A model generated the notes under the pieces. The model did no database searches, was not told where the DNA came from, and was given only the letters and a program-made list of their open reading frames with translations. The translations under genes and the position numbers were made by a program. This document shows, piece after piece, positions 24,070 through 32,033 of a DNA stretch of 36,389 nucleotides (its first letter is position 1; every line of letters begins with the position of its first letter). Source of the DNA: Microbulbifer variabilis ATCC 700307 (lineage in GTDB: Bacteria; Pseudomonadota; Gammaproteobacteria; Pseudomonadales; Cellvibrionaceae); assembly GCF_000380565.1 (NCBI RefSeq), contig NZ_AQYJ01000016.1, forward strand, positions 1 to 36,389, written 5' to 3'.

Positions 24070-24876
24070 GTTAATCCTGTCAAAATTGATTTAGTCGAAG
24101 TGCAGGATCAGCGCAACCTGCCGATGATTTAATCCGGTATTGCCAGTCTTCCTACCAGCTCTGCGCTATCCGCTTCAGATGATGGCAGCACGGCGAAAAT
24201 AACTATCACTGCGCATACCGTGCAGTTTGGTTTTGGCACGGTCAGTTATAACAGCGGCAGTATTACCGGTTTATCGTTCACTACAAAGTACTATGTGTAC
24301 TGCGATGATCCTGGTACACAGGGCGGTGCGGTTACTTATTACGCTACCACTAACTTTTCCAAACTGGCTGCTAGTACTTGGCGGCGCTATGTAGGCACGA
24401 TCACCACACCTTCCAACGGTGGCGGTGGCACAATTCCATCAGACCCCTGGTGCGTTGCTGCAGGTAGTTGGTTACGTGAGGGGCGACTAGTAGACCATTG
24501 CGAGACCGGGAATCTGATCGATTGCTGGGATACTGGCGACGAGGATACTCACTTACGCCCCATTATTGGTGGGGTTGGCACAGAGCCAGAAATACCTTGT
24601 GTCTTGCTTACCATGAGCAGTGGTGCTCAAGTTGTTTGCAGCCGCGAAACCCCAGTCACAGACCGCGCAGGGCAGGTCTATGAGGCGCAGCACTGCCAAG
24701 GCATTGAGCTGGGTGTAATGCACGAGGATGAGCCACTGAGCTGGGAAGCTGTCGAGCAAGTTGAATGTGCCGGTCTGCTTACCGTCTACAAAATCTCTGT
24801 AGGTGGCAAGAGTTACGCCGCTGGCATAGATCCACATCATCGAGTTATCACCCATAACGGAATGCAGAAACCCTAG
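24070..24876 (+). pseudogene. C-terminal remnant of the Hint tail-fibre gene (module B)
   Basis: It matches the last ~265 residues of the 1,843-residue tail protein, roughly 80% at the base level by eye. The first segment (KIDLVEVQDQRNLPMI) is followed by TAA at 24130-24132 where the resident gene has CAA. A GTG at 24,220 could restart a 218-residue product. The Hint domain itself is intact: Cys in WCVAAGSWLREG (codon at 24451), ETPVTD and VITHN before GMQKP. Keeping Hint ends while the rest decays may be chance, recent origin or selection. The C-terminal order with the small partner is preserved. Confidence 0.75.
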
Positions 24877-24885
24877 GAGGCTCAA

Positions 24886-25262
24886 ATGCCTAGTTAAATA
24901 ACGTACCTAACCTGGAAGCCTGGCAGTTTGCCTACAGCATCGATGAGGGCCACAGTGCGGGCACTATTGTGCGCGCAACGGTTACGCAAAGTACCGAGCC
25001 CACCAATAGCGATGCCCAAGCAGCAGCGGTACTCAAATGCACGATTGCTGTAATCGATGATCAGAACAACCTACAGACTGACGGTGCTGGCGATCTGATG
25101 TCTAGCGTATATGTAACCACTAAAACTCTACAATCCGATGCAGGTAAGCCGGTAAACGTCGCTGACCATGCTGCTGATTTAGTGGCAAGCTGCATAGTTG
25201 AAGTGGCAAACCGCCTGGCTGTGCATAGTTCTATTGCGGCGATGGCTATTCCAAACGGGTAA
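24886..25262 (+). pseudogene. Damaged copy of the 127-residue tail gene (module B)
   Basis: AGGAGG and ATG at 24886 are kept, but the third codon after MPS is a stop, caused by a seven-base loss against the copy at 7,309. The rest (VRATVTQSTEPTNSDAQAAA to AMAIPNG) is very close to the resident protein, and a GTG at 24969 opens a 97-residue frame. The 5' end is therefore broken. Confidence 0.75.
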
Positions 25263-25569
25263 ACTGATCGTTGTTTTCAGTAGTGGAATGGGCGTAGCGC
25301 CGGTGCGAAAGCCCGAATTATAGAGCCACGGCTGACATCTACAGAAAATCTCCCCTAACTTATTGATTTAATTATAGGTAAAATGTGTTCAAGAGCAGGA
25401 GGTCGAACTAGGCGACTTGAGCCGATGGCTCACTATCTCTGATTGCTATTTGAACAAAAGTCTATAACCTACCGTAAATAAAGGCTTTTCTGTGGAGCTT
25501 GGAAGCTCCGTCCCAGAAATAGTGGCCAATTGGATAGTGAGCCAATGGCTCTTTAATAAACTGTTAGGC
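25263..25569 (+). repeat. Conserved module tail, copy B
   Basis: Same ~310-bp segment as copies A and C. Arms at 25419-25437 and 25533-25551 again span 133 bp. A GGAGCTTGGAAGCTCC hairpin lies near 25,497. It ends at GTTAGGC, after which sequence diverges. No gene is seen in 25,263-25,610. Confidence 0.8.
25462..25569 (+). other. attC-like site, copy B
   Basis: R'' CTATAAC and R' GTTAGGC bound 108 bp, the same length as copies A and C. Confidence 0.6.
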
Positions 25570-25610
25570 GCTTCAAATCATCATTAGCTTCAGAAATTAG
25601 AAATACGAAC

Positions 25611-26441
25611 ATGGAATTATTTAAAGATCAGTGTCTTGCTGGGACTTCGAAAGACAAACAAGGGGAGAAAGTACCAAGGGAAATCTTACAAGGTTTCGTT
25701 GATAGCTATAAAGGGAAAAAACAATCAATTAACCAGCAGCATGAGTTACATTTGGAACAGATAGGTTATGTTGAAAACCTTAGACTGATAGAAAGTCCAA
25801 ACGAGGAAGGCGAATTCAATCTTATCGGTGATGTCAGTTGTGATATTGACAAGCTCTCAACCGTGGTTGGAGGGTTCAGCATTTTCTATCTTGAGAAAAG
25901 TCATGAAGCCTCAAATGATGAAGATTTCAGTGTTTATTTGCCATTCCCACATTATAACGATGAAGGTTTAATCCAAGAATTATTAGAGAACCAAAGCTCA
26001 AGTGTTGGAAAATGGGTCAAAAAAGCAGCAGATCCAGCTACAACAGCACTGATTGGTTCATTCTTGTTTTTTGCTTTTGCGCCAGTTTGGGATGACACAT
26101 ACAAAAATCATTTAGCTCCAAGATTAACAGTATTCTTAAAATCAGCACTTAAGAAGCTACGCTCAAAAAATATAAATACTAACTTAATTCAGAAAATTGA
26201 AGTTGATGGCAAGTTTGTACAGATTGTATTAATACCGAATAAAGATGACGAAGAATCTTGCTACACAGAAAGAAAGCTAATAAATGCAATGTATGAAGTC
26301 CATAAACATCTAAAATCAGACTCCAATCGAGCAGATATTGATAGTGTCTTCATGCATTTCGACAGAGAAAAAGATAAATTCGATCTCCACAGAGTTGAGT
26401 ATTCTGGTGGGAGAGTCGTAAACCACGCACCTAACAAGTAA
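25611..26441 (+). CDS. Cassette protein, unknown (276 aa)
   Basis: One of the larger cassette products. It is first in the block after module B, 41 bases from the core. Residues 1-100 are soluble (SINQQHELHLEQIGYVENLRLIE, then FNLIGDVSCDIDKLSTVVGGFSIFYLE). One hydrophobic segment (ALIGSFLFFAFAPVW, about 148-162) is followed by a charged C-terminal domain (IQKIEVDGKFVQIVLIPN, then MYEVHKHLKSDS). The layout suggests a membrane-bound sensor or effector, but no family is recognised. Confidence 0.55.
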   Translation: MELFKDQCLAGTSKDKQGEKVPREILQGFVDSYKGKKQSINQQHELHLEQIGYVENLRLIESPNEEGEFNLIGDVSCDIDKLSTVVGGFSIFYLEKSHEASNDEDFSVYLPFPHYNDEGLIQELLENQSSSVGKWVKKAADPATTALIGSFLFFAFAPVWDDTYKNHLAPRLTVFLKSALKKLRSKNINTNLIQKIEVDGKFVQIVLIPNKDDEESCYTERKLINAMYEVHKHLKSDSNRADIDSVFMHFDREKDKFDLHRVEYSGGRVVNHAPNK

Positions 26442-26483
26442 ATCCAGGTGACGCCTACGGCGCACCTGATTTAGGCGTTAGGT
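26429..26483 (+). other. attC site
   Basis: R'' ACCTAAC to R' GTTAGGT, 55 bp, the shortest complete site here. Confidence 0.85.
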
Positions 26484-26497
26484 GTAAGACAAATGTT

Positions 26498-27457
26498 ATG
26501 AGAGTTAAAACTCCTTTAAAAAAACTACTAAAGCAAGCTTATAAATCATTTGCTGTGATAGCCATTATTATATCTTGGCCAGCTCTGGGGGAAGAGATGG
26601 AAAATACATACTTTACATGGAATGACTTTAAAGAAGCATTTGGTAGAGAGATGAATATTTCATTAGGGATCTACGATTCCATGAAAGAAGGAGGTCTTAC
26701 TGACTTTGATAGAAGCTCATTCGATTTCCAGTATAAATCTGACAGCAAGGAAAAACTTGAAAAACTATCAGCTTTTTTATTAGAAAGTTATCCTTACAAA
26801 ATGGATTACATAAAGGAAATTGAGGGGGGGTGGGAGCTTTCCATGACCACTAACCCTATATCTATAACAGAAGAAATTATCATGTATTGGGCTTTAGATA
26901 TGGCTAAGCGAGGTTATGAGTTTGACGCTATGCTCGAAAGTTATGGTGCTCCATATGACCCTAAAAATCCTGACTTGCCAGCTCTCTCTAAAGAGAAAGA
27001 AGATGAATACTTTGATAAAGGCGTGAAAGAATACAACAAAGGTAATCTCAGTGGAGCCTTGATGTATTGGAGCTATGCTATTGAGATTAATCCCAAGGAT
27101 CCTAACTCTTTTTATTCAAGAGCAATTGTAAAAACCGAGTTGTATACTTGGAAAGCAGCAATTAGAGATTACGATAAAGCATTAGAAATTGCTCCAGACT
27201 TTGTAAGTGCTTTAACCAATCGAGGCAGCACGAAAGACGAGAACGGAGATCACAAAGGTGCTATTCAGGATTACAACAAAGTGATCGAACTCGCTGAAGC
27301 CGGAAGTGATAACAAGCAAATGGCTTTTTATAACAGGGGTAACTCTAAATACAAATTAGGTGATAATAAGGGAGCTTGCGTGGATTGGAAAAAAGCGGTT
27401 GATGAAGGTGCCGATTATGCGCAAGAGCGATTCGAAAAATACTGTAAAATTTTATAA
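26498..27457 (+). CDS. Exported RraB-like domain plus TPR repeat protein
   Basis: The 319-residue protein starts with a basic stretch and a hydrophobic segment ending WPALGEE, a probable signal peptide. Residues ~55-150 match the RraB (RNase E inhibitor) fold: FDFQYKSDSKEKLEKLSAFL, a GGWELSMTT strand, then a long helix and AKRGYEFDAMLESYGA, where G-Y-E/D-x-D-x-x is conserved. From ~165 to the end there are three or four TPR units (YFDKGVKEYNKGNLSGALMYW, AIRDYDKALEIAPDF, GAIQDYNKVIELAE). RraB of E. coli is cytosolic, so an exported relative fused to TPRs must do something else, probably protein binding. Confidence 0.65.
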   Translation: MRVKTPLKKLLKQAYKSFAVIAIIISWPALGEEMENTYFTWNDFKEAFGREMNISLGIYDSMKEGGLTDFDRSSFDFQYKSDSKEKLEKLSAFLLESYPYKMDYIKEIEGGWELSMTTNPISITEEIIMYWALDMAKRGYEFDAMLESYGAPYDPKNPDLPALSKEKEDEYFDKGVKEYNKGNLSGALMYWSYAIEINPKDPNSFYSRAIVKTELYTWKAAIRDYDKALEIAPDFVSALTNRGSTKDENGDHKGAIQDYNKVIELAEAGSDNKQMAFYNRGNSKYKLGDNKGACVDWKKAVDEGADYAQERFEKYCKIL

Positions 27458-27464
27458 GCAAAAC

Positions 27465-27527
27465 ACCTAACAAGCGCAAGCAATAGGGCTCGCAACAAAT
27501 TGCTCGCTCTTGTTGCAGGCGTTATGA
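27465..27527 (+). other. attC site
   Basis: R'' ACCTAAC to R' GTTATGA, 63 bp. Shares the CTCGCAACAA-TTGCTCG segment with sites at 16,775 and 23,501. Confidence 0.8.
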
Positions 27528-27537
27528 GTAAATAGAT

Positions 27538-27927
27538 ATGGAAGATCATGTATATAGCCCGACAACATTTTGGCAGCTATTTGGTGGCATTAACGACTTT
27601 ACCGGTTGGTTTATGCCCTTCTTTCTATTTGCTGCATCATTAGTGTGGTTCTATAGAGAGCGCTCCATTTTATCTGGGCTTTCACTTTTCTCAGGAATGT
27701 TAGTTACCGCCTCAAGGGTTGCGCACATATTAATACCTAGCGTACATTCAATCGCCCTTGGGCACTCCGAACCAACTATTGAGCAAAACCCAATCATCTG
27801 GTTTTTATACGTACAAGCCTTAAATATTGGCAGTTTTATTTTCGTTGTATGCGTTGGTTATCACTTCGCATTCAGCCAAACACATAACAAGCAAAGGCAG
27901 CAACGCCCTTCGGGCAGGACGCGCTAA
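27538..27927 (+). CDS. Membrane cassette protein, unknown
   Basis: A 129-residue product with three membrane segments (about 23-38, 46-64 and 90-112). The frame passes R'' in another phase, so the last ~16 residues (THNKQRQQRPSGRTR) are encoded by the attC. This basic tail is probably just read-through. No family is recognised. Confidence 0.5.
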   Translation: MEDHVYSPTTFWQLFGGINDFTGWFMPFFLFAASLVWFYRERSILSGLSLFSGMLVTASRVAHILIPSVHSIALGHSEPTIEQNPIIWFLYVQALNIGSFIFVVCVGYHFAFSQTHNKQRQQRPSGRTR

Positions 27928-27954
27928 CGCGCGCCGCTGCTTTGGGCGTTATGA
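27882..27954 (+). other. attC site
   Basis: R'' ACATAAC to R' GTTATGA, 73 bp; overlaps the end of the preceding frame. Confidence 0.8.
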
Positions 27955-27971
27955 GTACTGAGATTTAATGC

Positions 27972-28316
27972 ATGGAAACTGTTACTTGCTATAGGCCAAC
28001 CGGCGAAAAAGAGTTAGAACTAGTTAAGGAATCAGGCTATAAGAAATGGCCACCTCGCTTGCCAGAACAACCCATTTTTTATCCGGTTACAAACGAAGAG
28101 TATGCGATTGCCTTAACACAGTGGAATATCACCGATTTCGGTGCAGGCTACGTAACAAAGTTTGAGGTGGTTAAGTCCTTCATGGAAAAATACCCCATAA
28201 AATGCGTGGGTGCTAAGTCACATACTGAATGGTGGGTGCCCGCTGAAGACCTGGAAGATCTTAATAAAAATATTGTTGGGAAAATCGAGGTAATAGGTGA
28301 GTATCGAAGCTCATAA
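27972..28316 (+). CDS. Small cassette protein of the type annotated ADP-ribosylation/crystallin J1
   Basis: The 114-residue protein reads METVTCYRPTGEKELELVKE, SGYKKWPPRLPEQPIFYPVTNEEYA, GYVTKFEVVKSFMEKYPIKCVG, and ends WWVPAEDLEDLNKNIVGKIEVI. These blocks are those of a small family common in bacteria, often annotated ADP-ribosylation/crystallin J1, although it lacks that enzyme's catalytic domain. I know the family from cassettes. Function is unknown. Confidence 0.6.
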   Translation: METVTCYRPTGEKELELVKESGYKKWPPRLPEQPIFYPVTNEEYAIALTQWNITDFGAGYVTKFEVVKSFMEKYPIKCVGAKSHTEWWVPAEDLEDLNKNIVGKIEVIGEYRSS

Positions 28317-28374
28317 CAAGTCAATTAACTACGCGCCTTCGGCGCCCAACAGCTTACACGCCGCTTCGTTATGT
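28311..28374 (+). other. attC site
   Basis: R'' TCATAAC to R' GTTATGT, 64 bp. Its first half (GTCAATTAACT, CGCGCCTTCGGCGCC) is shared with the next site at 28,730. Confidence 0.8.
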
Positions 28375-28393
28375 TTCATGAGAGTGTGAGTGG

Positions 28394-28735
28394 ATGAAAT
28401 TAATCGGAAGCAAAATGGAGAAGGAGTTTCGAGAGGAGCTGCAGAAATCAAACGAGCTTTTCTCTTCTCCTTCGAGGCTTCGTGATGCGCTTGAGTCCGA
28501 GGGTCACAACACGAACAATGCTTATGTTTTGCATTGGACTCCAGATTAAGGCGAAGACATATATATGGTATTAATAAATGGCTCCTATTTGGTTAGTGTC
28601 GAACTAGATCGAATCAACCCAGGCGCACCTCCAATATTTGAGCGCACAGAACTACAAGAGTACAAGCAGGGTCTCAGTAAAATGAACCAAGTTAGGCTTT
28701 TAGTTGCACAGGACCTAGCGAGTGAAAAAACATAA
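28394..28735 (+). pseudogene. Cassette gene broken by one stop
   Basis: From ATG 28394 the frame gives MKLIGSKMEKEFREELQKSN, then SRLRDALESEGHNTNNAYVLHWTPD and TAA at 28547-28549. The same frame continues GEDIYMVLINGSYLVSVELDRINP to the attC. Total would be 113 residues. A single base change (GAA or CAA to TAA) explains it. Unless the stop is read through, no full product is made. No family is recognised. Confidence 0.65.
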
Positions 28736-28822
28736 CAAGTCAATTAACTTCGCGCCTTCGGCGCCGGACAGCTTACACTACTCTTCGCTCCGTTCCAGCT
28801 GCCGGTTATTGAGGCATTAGGC
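28730..28822 (+). other. attC site with mutated core
   Basis: R'' ACATAAC to R' ATTAGGC, 93 bp. The first G of the core, beside the crossover, is A, so the following cassette is probably locked. Confidence 0.65.
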
Positions 28823-28829
28823 ATCAATC

Positions 28830-29618
28830 ATGAAAACAGATAAGAATGAATGCATTGATTTTTGGTCAATGGCCAAAGAGAGAATAGTGCTTTTTGAAGA
28901 GCTTGATGATGCTGAAGTGGTGTTTGGAGCTAGAACAAGAGGCAATGGCCATCGTTACAAAGTGCTTCCCTTAGTCACCGATAAAGAAATGCTCGAGTTT
29001 GAAAAGAAAAATGGATTCGAGTTGTCTCTGGAATATCGCACATTTCTTCAAACTTTTGGTGCTGGAGGTGCTGGTCCATATTATGGGATTTACGACTTCC
29101 GCAAGAATGTGTTAGCAAACTTGTATACGAAGCCATTCCCTTACACCTCAACATTTGAGTTTTCCGATGAAGTCGAAGATGATGATCCTATATGGGATTA
29201 TGACGGGCTAGCATTTATTTGCGAAGCTGGTTGTGGAACTGATTATTTCATTGAGCTTAATGGTAGTAATCCAGGGCAAATGTGGTGTAGCTGGACAGAT
29301 GAATGTTCAATAGAAGGTTCTTTTTTAGATTTTTATAAGGCATGGTTTGAAAAAGTAGATATTGGTCTACATCGATACCAATTATTGAAAGAGCTCAGCA
29401 GTAAGAGAAGCTGGTTTGGAAAACCTAAGAAGTTTGAGTTGTCAGATGTAGTTTCTCATATGCAGTGCGAATATGAAGAGCGGGCCTTTGATGGTAAGAA
29501 TTTTGTTCCTGAAGGGCAAATTTGGGTTCAATTTGATAAAACACCAGGTAGAGTAATACTAAACGAAAAACGGGAAATCTTAAGAATTGATATTCACGAT
29601 AGATGTGCAATATGCTGA
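28830..29618 (+). CDS. SMI1/KNR4 (SUKH) family protein, 262 aa
   Basis: Residues ~45-175 show a SUKH domain. LPLVTDKEMLEFEKKNGFELSLEYRTFLQTFGAGGAGPYYGIYDF is the usual helix, LP..Y..FL...NG start. WDYDGLAFICEAGCGTDYFIELNGSNPGQMWCSW and SFLDFYKAWFEKV complete the domain. An extra ~85 residues follow the domain. The last 32 bases overlap the next gene in another frame, so both are probably translated together. It is likely an immunity-type protein; no toxin is adjacent unless its partner is the overlapping gene. Confidence 0.75.
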   Translation: MKTDKNECIDFWSMAKERIVLFEELDDAEVVFGARTRGNGHRYKVLPLVTDKEMLEFEKKNGFELSLEYRTFLQTFGAGGAGPYYGIYDFRKNVLANLYTKPFPYTSTFEFSDEVEDDDPIWDYDGLAFICEAGCGTDYFIELNGSNPGQMWCSWTDECSIEGSFLDFYKAWFEKVDIGLHRYQLLKELSSKRSWFGKPKKFELSDVVSHMQCEYEERAFDGKNFVPEGQIWVQFDKTPGRVILNEKREILRIDIHDRCAIC

Positions 29619-30090
29619 TAACACTGCTTTAGCTGCAGGAGTGATTTTTCCTCGTTGGGATTCTGACGAAATAGAGCGGATCCTATTAAGAGATATCGGC
29701 GAAATCGTACCATATGAATCCGGTAATTTTTATAAGAGAGAGCTACCTTGTATTCTTGCACTACTAGAAGATATAGAAGAGGAACTTGAGGCTATCGTTA
29801 TTGATGGTTTCGTGAGCTTGGGTAGCATTGAAAAGGCAGGGCTGGGTATGCATCTCTATAATGCGATAGACAAATCAGTCCCAATTTTAGGTGTGGCAAA
29901 AAAGTCGTTTGTTGATACACCAAAAGAATGTGAAATCTATAGGGGATGCAGCGCTAAGCCACTTTTTGTGACCTCGGCTGGAATAAACTTGGAAGAGGCA
30001 AAAAGCCTTATCACTAGTATGCACGGGAAACATAGAATCCCTACTATTCTAAAAAAGGCAGATCAACTTTGTCGGGGTATAAATGCCTAA
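29587..30090 (+). CDS. Endonuclease V-like protein
   Basis: TTG 29587 is chosen because the conserved first strand (MIFTIDVQY, Asp6) must be included. The 167-residue protein then has PYESGNFYKRELPCI (matching P-Y-x-x-G-x-x-x-x-R-E-L-P; Glu52), AIVIDGF (Asp73), and VPILGVAKKSF, the GVAK block. Asp6, Glu52 and Asp73 stand where endonuclease V has its metal ligands. Endonuclease V cuts nucleic acid next to inosine. It is shorter than standard members (~220), lacking part of the C-terminus, and the DG block reads DGFVSLG instead of DGQGxxxPR. It shares one cassette with the SUKH gene, overlapping by 32 bases. Confidence 0.65.
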   Translation: MIFTIDVQYADNTALAAGVIFPRWDSDEIERILLRDIGEIVPYESGNFYKRELPCILALLEDIEEELEAIVIDGFVSLGSIEKAGLGMHLYNAIDKSVPILGVAKKSFVDTPKECEIYRGCSAKPLFVTSAGINLEEAKSLITSMHGKHRIPTILKKADQLCRGINA

Positions 30091-30200
30091 CAAACGTATG
30101 TAGTGGATGGCAAACTCCGTGGCCCAAATTGCAATTGGCTGCTCCAATTTTACTGCAATTTGTACAACTCCGTTCGCTACCACTGATACGGTCGTTAACT
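30085..30200 (+). other. attC site, long type
   Basis: R'' GCCTAAC to R' GTTAACT, 116 bp, with inner hairpin around AAATTGCAATTGGCTGC. Confidence 0.8.
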
Positions 30201-30210
30201 TCGAAATACG

Positions 30211-30546
30211 ATGAAATATATATCTAGCGAATCAGTAGAGCTATACGACATTGTCGAAAGCAATGAGGGTGGAACTTGGGTTCAAGCTACAGTCGTTTTT
30301 ATTGCTGATACAAAGAAAGCAGCTAAAGAATGCCAGTGGCTTTTAGATGAAACACCTGAGTGGGCAGAGAATTCGATTGCTATCTGCTGGAATTACTCTC
30401 AAGAACTAGAAGACATCGATGATAGATTACTGTTCACCGATACAGAAAATAACGATGAACTTAGGTTTATCAGAAGACAAGGAATAGATAATGTCCAGCT
30501 TGCCCCCGATTACCATGTCAGGCTTGGCAGTTTGCCTACAACATAG
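30211..30546 (+). CDS. Cassette protein, unknown, 3' end replaced by phage remnant
   Basis: The ~103 native residues begin MKYISSESVELYDIVESNEG. They include VQATVVFIADTKKAAKECQWLLDE and an acidic middle (YSQELEDIDDRLLFTDTENNDE). The last residues (VRLGSLPTT) come from module C, whose phage homology starts near 30,519. The natural stop and attC are missing, so the gene is a chimera and the cassette cannot be excised alone. No family is recognised. Confidence 0.55.
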   Translation: MKYISSESVELYDIVESNEGGTWVQATVVFIADTKKAAKECQWLLDETPEWAENSIAICWNYSQELEDIDDRLLFTDTENNDELRFIRRQGIDNVQLAPDYHVRLGSLPTT

Positions 30547-30748
30547 ACGTTGGCCACAACGCCGGCCCTATTGGGCGCGCAACGGTAACTCAGGCCATCG
30601 AGCCCACCAAGATTCTGCAGACCGATGCAGGCCAGCCGGTAAACGTCGCTGACCATGCTGCTGATTTAGTAGCGAGTTGTATGTTGAGGTGGCCAACCGC
30701 CTGGCTGTGCATAGTTCCATTGCGGCTATGGAGATTCCTAGTAGGTAA
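30519..30748 (+). pseudogene. Remnant of the 127-residue tail gene (module C)
   Basis: GGCTTGGCAGTTTGCCTAC matches the start of the gene at 7,309 (AWQFAY). After GGCCATCGAGCCCACCAA a deletion of ~130 bases joins to GATGCAGGCCAGCCGGTAAA, probably through short repeats (CCACCAAGA). A one-base loss later shifts the frame. It ends at TAA 30746-30748 and runs into the shared module tail. Confidence 0.75.
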
Positions 30749-31056
30749 TGTTGGCTGTGGTTTTCAGTAGTGGAGTGGGTGTGTCACCGGTGCGAAAGCC
30801 CGAATTATAGAGCCATGGCTTACATCTACAGAAAGTCTCCCCTAACTTATTGATTTAATTATGGGTAAAATGTGTTCAAGAGCGGGAGGTCGAACCAAAC
30901 GACTTGAGCCAATGGCTCACTATCTCTGGTTACTATTTAGACAATAGTTTGTAACCTGCTGTAAATAAAGGCTTTTTTGCGAAGCTTGGAGGCTCCCTCC
31001 CAGAAATAGTGGCCAAATAGATAGTGAGCCATTGGCTCATTAATAAACTGTTAGGA
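30749..31056 (+). repeat. Conserved module tail, copy C
   Basis: Third copy of the ~310-bp tail. Arms at 30906-30924 and 31020-31038 are perfect 19-bp inverted repeats spanning 133 bp. It ends at GTTAGGA. No gene is seen in it. Confidence 0.8.
30949..31056 (+). other. attC-like site, copy C
   Basis: R'' TTGTAAC and R' GTTAGGA bound 108 bp, as in copies A and B. Confidence 0.6.
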
Positions 31057-31061
31057 GCATT

Positions 31062-31556
31062 ATGTACCGAAGCTTCATAGGATTGCTTTTTTTGTTTGTT
31101 ATTTCAGGATGCGTATCGCATGAAGAGAAGGAATATCAAGCTTATCTTCGCGAGTATAACCGTATAATCGCTAATCCAGCTCCAAGCACTTGGAAGCTTG
31201 ATACACCTTGGTCGCTTGTACTGCTGGATGAATCGTCCAAGATAGTCGAGACGATGCAAGTTGAATTTACTTCATTGGCTGCGAAAACTTGTACTTCCGG
31301 CGACTGGAGACGGCTACGTGTCATAGAGGCAAACTCTGAGGTTCAAGCAATAGCTAGTTCTGGCTTCATCCCTGAGCCGGCGTATACATTGACGGGTAGC
31401 TACTTGGTAATCGATTTAAACGCAAACATATGTGATGCAGGCAATGAATTACGAGGGGAAATCACGGAGCTTGGTATATCTGGTACTCGCCAGACAGTAC
31501 ACATGTTTGGTGGAGAAAAGCTCGGTAGATTTGTCGGGATCCGCGTTGGCTCCTAA
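31062..31556 (+). CDS. Lipoprotein, unknown
   Basis: A 164-residue lipoprotein with lipobox ISGC (Cys17). It is the first gene after module C, six bases from the core. The mature part begins with a charged helix (HEEKEYQAYLREYNRI). WSLVLLDESSKIVETMQVEFTSL follows, and then two Cys (AKTCTSGDW and NANICDAGN) that could pair. The C-terminus is beta-rich (LGRFVGIRVGS). No family is recognised. Probably periplasmic. Confidence 0.6.
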   Translation: MYRSFIGLLFLFVISGCVSHEEKEYQAYLREYNRIIANPAPSTWKLDTPWSLVLLDESSKIVETMQVEFTSLAAKTCTSGDWRRLRVIEANSEVQAIASSGFIPEPAYTLTGSYLVIDLNANICDAGNELRGEITELGISGTRQTVHMFGGEKLGRFVGIRVGS

Positions 31557-31628
31557 CAAACGGCAGCACGGCGAGCGCTTTTCCGCAGCTGCGCTGCTCC
31601 AAAGCGCCGCGTGTACCGGGCGTTAACT
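31551..31628 (+). other. attC site
   Basis: R'' TCCTAAC to R' GTTAACT, 78 bp. Confidence 0.8.
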
Positions 31629-31644
31629 GCCCGAGAGAAATCGA

Positions 31645-31959
31645 GTGAAGTACGAGATTCGAAAAGAAGATATAGTGGTTGGTTTTACCGCTTTGGAAGG
31701 TAGTGATCCTCCTATGGGCTTTGTATTTGGTCCTATCGAGCCAACTGAATTCTATACCCCTGACTTCGATGGTTCTGGTTGTAGCTTATACGTTATTGAA
31801 ACCGGCCAAGAGATTTCTAGTGAATCTATCACTATCGAGGATTATTCAAAAGAAATGGGTGAGCAGTGTGTAGAGGTAACGGTTGTAATAGGATCGGCAG
31901 AAGAGTATGAAAAGTTTTTCAAGCACCACCTGGAAGCATATGAAAAACAATTTAGCTAG
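31645..31959 (+). CDS. Cassette protein, unknown (104 aa)
   Basis: GTG 31645 start, with GAGAGAA upstream. The 104-residue acidic, soluble protein reads MKYEIRKEDIVVGFTALEGS, then GFVFGPIEPTEFYTPDFDG and SLYVIETGQEISSESITIEDYS, and ends with a helix (EEYEKFFKHHLEAYEKQF). No family is recognised; size and acidity are like small immunity proteins. The stop is a few bases before the attC. Confidence 0.5.
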   Translation: MKYEIRKEDIVVGFTALEGSDPPMGFVFGPIEPTEFYTPDFDGSGCSLYVIETGQEISSESITIEDYSKEMGEQCVEVTVVIGSAEEYEKFFKHHLEAYEKQFS

Positions 31960-31964
31960 GCAGC

Positions 31965-32028
31965 AGTTAACAAGCAAAGGCAGCGGACAAAGTGCTTCGC
32001 ACTTCGCGCACTGCTTTGAGCGTTAAGC
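31965..32028 (+). other. attC site
   Basis: R'' AGTTAAC to R' GTTAAGC, 64 bp; inner hairpin AAGTGCTTCGCACTT. Confidence 0.8.
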
Positions 32029-32033
32029 GAAAA

